From Gordonia sp. PP30 (GTDB lineage: Bacteria; Actinomycetota; Actinomycetes; Mycobacteriales; Mycobacteriaceae): DNA of 64,000 nt. A model generated the notes under the pieces. That model saw only the letters and a program-made list of their open reading frames with translations. It was not told the origin of the DNA and ran no database searches. The translations under genes were made by a program, and so were the position numbers. Below, piece after piece: positions 63,459 through 64,000 of this stretch (within the stretch, counting starts at the first letter, position 1; every line of letters begins with the position of its first letter). Where the stretch lies: contig NZ_CP095864.1 of NCBI RefSeq assembly GCF_023100845.1, positions 3,286,001 through 3,350,000 of the forward strand. Direction: 5' to 3'.

Positions 63459-64000
63459 TCACGGCGGATCGCCCTGCGGCGATGACCGGAACCGGGAGAA
63501 GAACCCCGCCTTCTCGGCCGCTTCGGCCTCGGCGTCCTCCCGCTGGATCTGTTCCCCCGCGGCCAGGCCGATCCGTTCCAGCACGTATCGCAGCAGCACC
63601 GCCAGGCACGACGCGGCCGGGACCGCCAGGAACGCGCCGACGATGCCGAACAGACTCCCGCCGAGGATCACGGCCAGCAGCACGATGGTGGCGTGGAGCT
63701 CCATCGCCTTGGACTGCAGCCACGGCGACAGGAAGTTCCCCTCGATCTGCTGCACGGCGAGGATGATGCCGAGCACGATCAGCGCGGTGGTGAAGTCGTT
63801 CATCACCAGCGCCACGAGGACCGCGAGGGCGCCGGCCACGAACGCGCCGACGATCGGCACGAAGCCGCCCAGGAAGGTGATCACCACCAGCACACCGGCC
63901 AACGGAACACCCAGGATCACCAGGCCGATACCGATCAGCGCGGCGTCGACCGCACTCACGATCGCCTGCGTCCGGATGAATCCACCCAGCGTGTTCCACA
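63459..64000 (-). CDS. AI-2E family (UPF0118) transporter, C-terminal fragment cut by the window edge
   Basis: The visible ~180 residues contain three or four membrane helices and the family motif FVPIVGAFVAGALAVLVALV, then QQIEGNFLSPWLQSKAMELH and ILGGSLFGIVGAFLAVPAAS, followed by a cytoplasmic acidic tail. The frame continues beyond the edge (WNTLGGFIRTQAIVSAVDAA). AI-2E transporters include the AI-2 exporter TqsA and sodium/proton antiporters; the role here is open. Confidence 0.88.
   Translation of the reverse strand, partial: WNTLGGFIRTQAIVSAVDAALIGIGLVILGVPLAGVLVVITFLGGFVPIVGAFVAGALAVLVALVMNDFTTALIVLGIILAVQQIEGNFLSPWLQSKAMELHATIVLLAVILGGSLFGIVGAFLAVPAASCLAVLLRYVLERIGLAAGEQIQREDAEAEAAEKAGFFSRFRSSPQGDPP

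Overview
This 64 kb window is high-GC actinobacterial chromosome from the Mycobacteriales (Gordonia/Rhodococcus/Mycobacterium relatives). The evidence is a fragment of F420-synthesis gene fbiC, the mycothiol deacetylase mshB, the lipoprotein gene lpqW, typA and a mutT2-like Nudix gene in the order known from the M. tuberculosis Rv1160-Rv1173 region, together with a monomeric isocitrate dehydrogenase, a Cds1-type cysteine desulfhydrase, WS/DGAT-like and acyl-CoA carboxylase genes. The genus is an inference; Gordonia or a close relative fits best. No tRNA, rRNA, CRISPR array, prophage or replication origin was seen.

Layout. 0-5.7 kb: conserved fbiC / membrane protein / mshB / lpqW / typA block on the minus strand. 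6-7 kb: two broken acyl-CoA dehydrogenase genes meeting head to head. 7.1-12.4 kb: mutT2, cds1 and a thiBPQ-like ABC importer. 12.5-16.5 kb: an exported-protein cluster with three paralogous small secreted proteins and a secretory-lipase homologue that has lost its catalytic Ser and His. 16.6-18.2 kb: an HhH-GPD protein and a protein made of about 19 tandem decapeptide repeats. 18.5-23.6 kb: ALDH and WS/DGAT-like genes, divergent from a thiolase-crotonase fusion with a one-base frameshift. 23.8-32.3 kb: CsbD-like protein, a guanidinium exporter behind a guanidine-III riboswitch, a YhgE/Pip membrane protein paired with a degenerate ABC ATPase, a peroxiredoxin, an enoyl-CoA hydratase and a condensation-domain/GNAT fusion. 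32.5-44.4 kb: icd, GH43, several secreted hydrolases, pirin and accD. 45-56.5 kb: two long GT-C (GT39-like) paralogues, each near a GNAT gene or remnant, flanking a CdaR/PucR-type regulator split by an IS5/IS427-type insertion sequence, plus a mazEF-like pair. 56.5-64 kb: an ArfB-like release factor, a divergent SnoaL-like / SDR pair with a KstR-type operator between them, decayed leuA and GntR fragments, an IS110-family element, ychF and the end of an AI-2E family transporter.

Functional themes are envelope and exported proteins (lpqW, GT39 pair, secreted hydrolases, GH43), acyl-CoA and steroid-like metabolism (accD, crotonases, thiolase, ACAD remnants, SnoaL/SDR with KstR-like box), and small-molecule stress (mycothiol, guanidinium, peroxide, H2S). 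Several genes are interrupted by single-base frameshifts, some in short homopolymers. These may be genuine decay or assembly error, and both readings are kept open.
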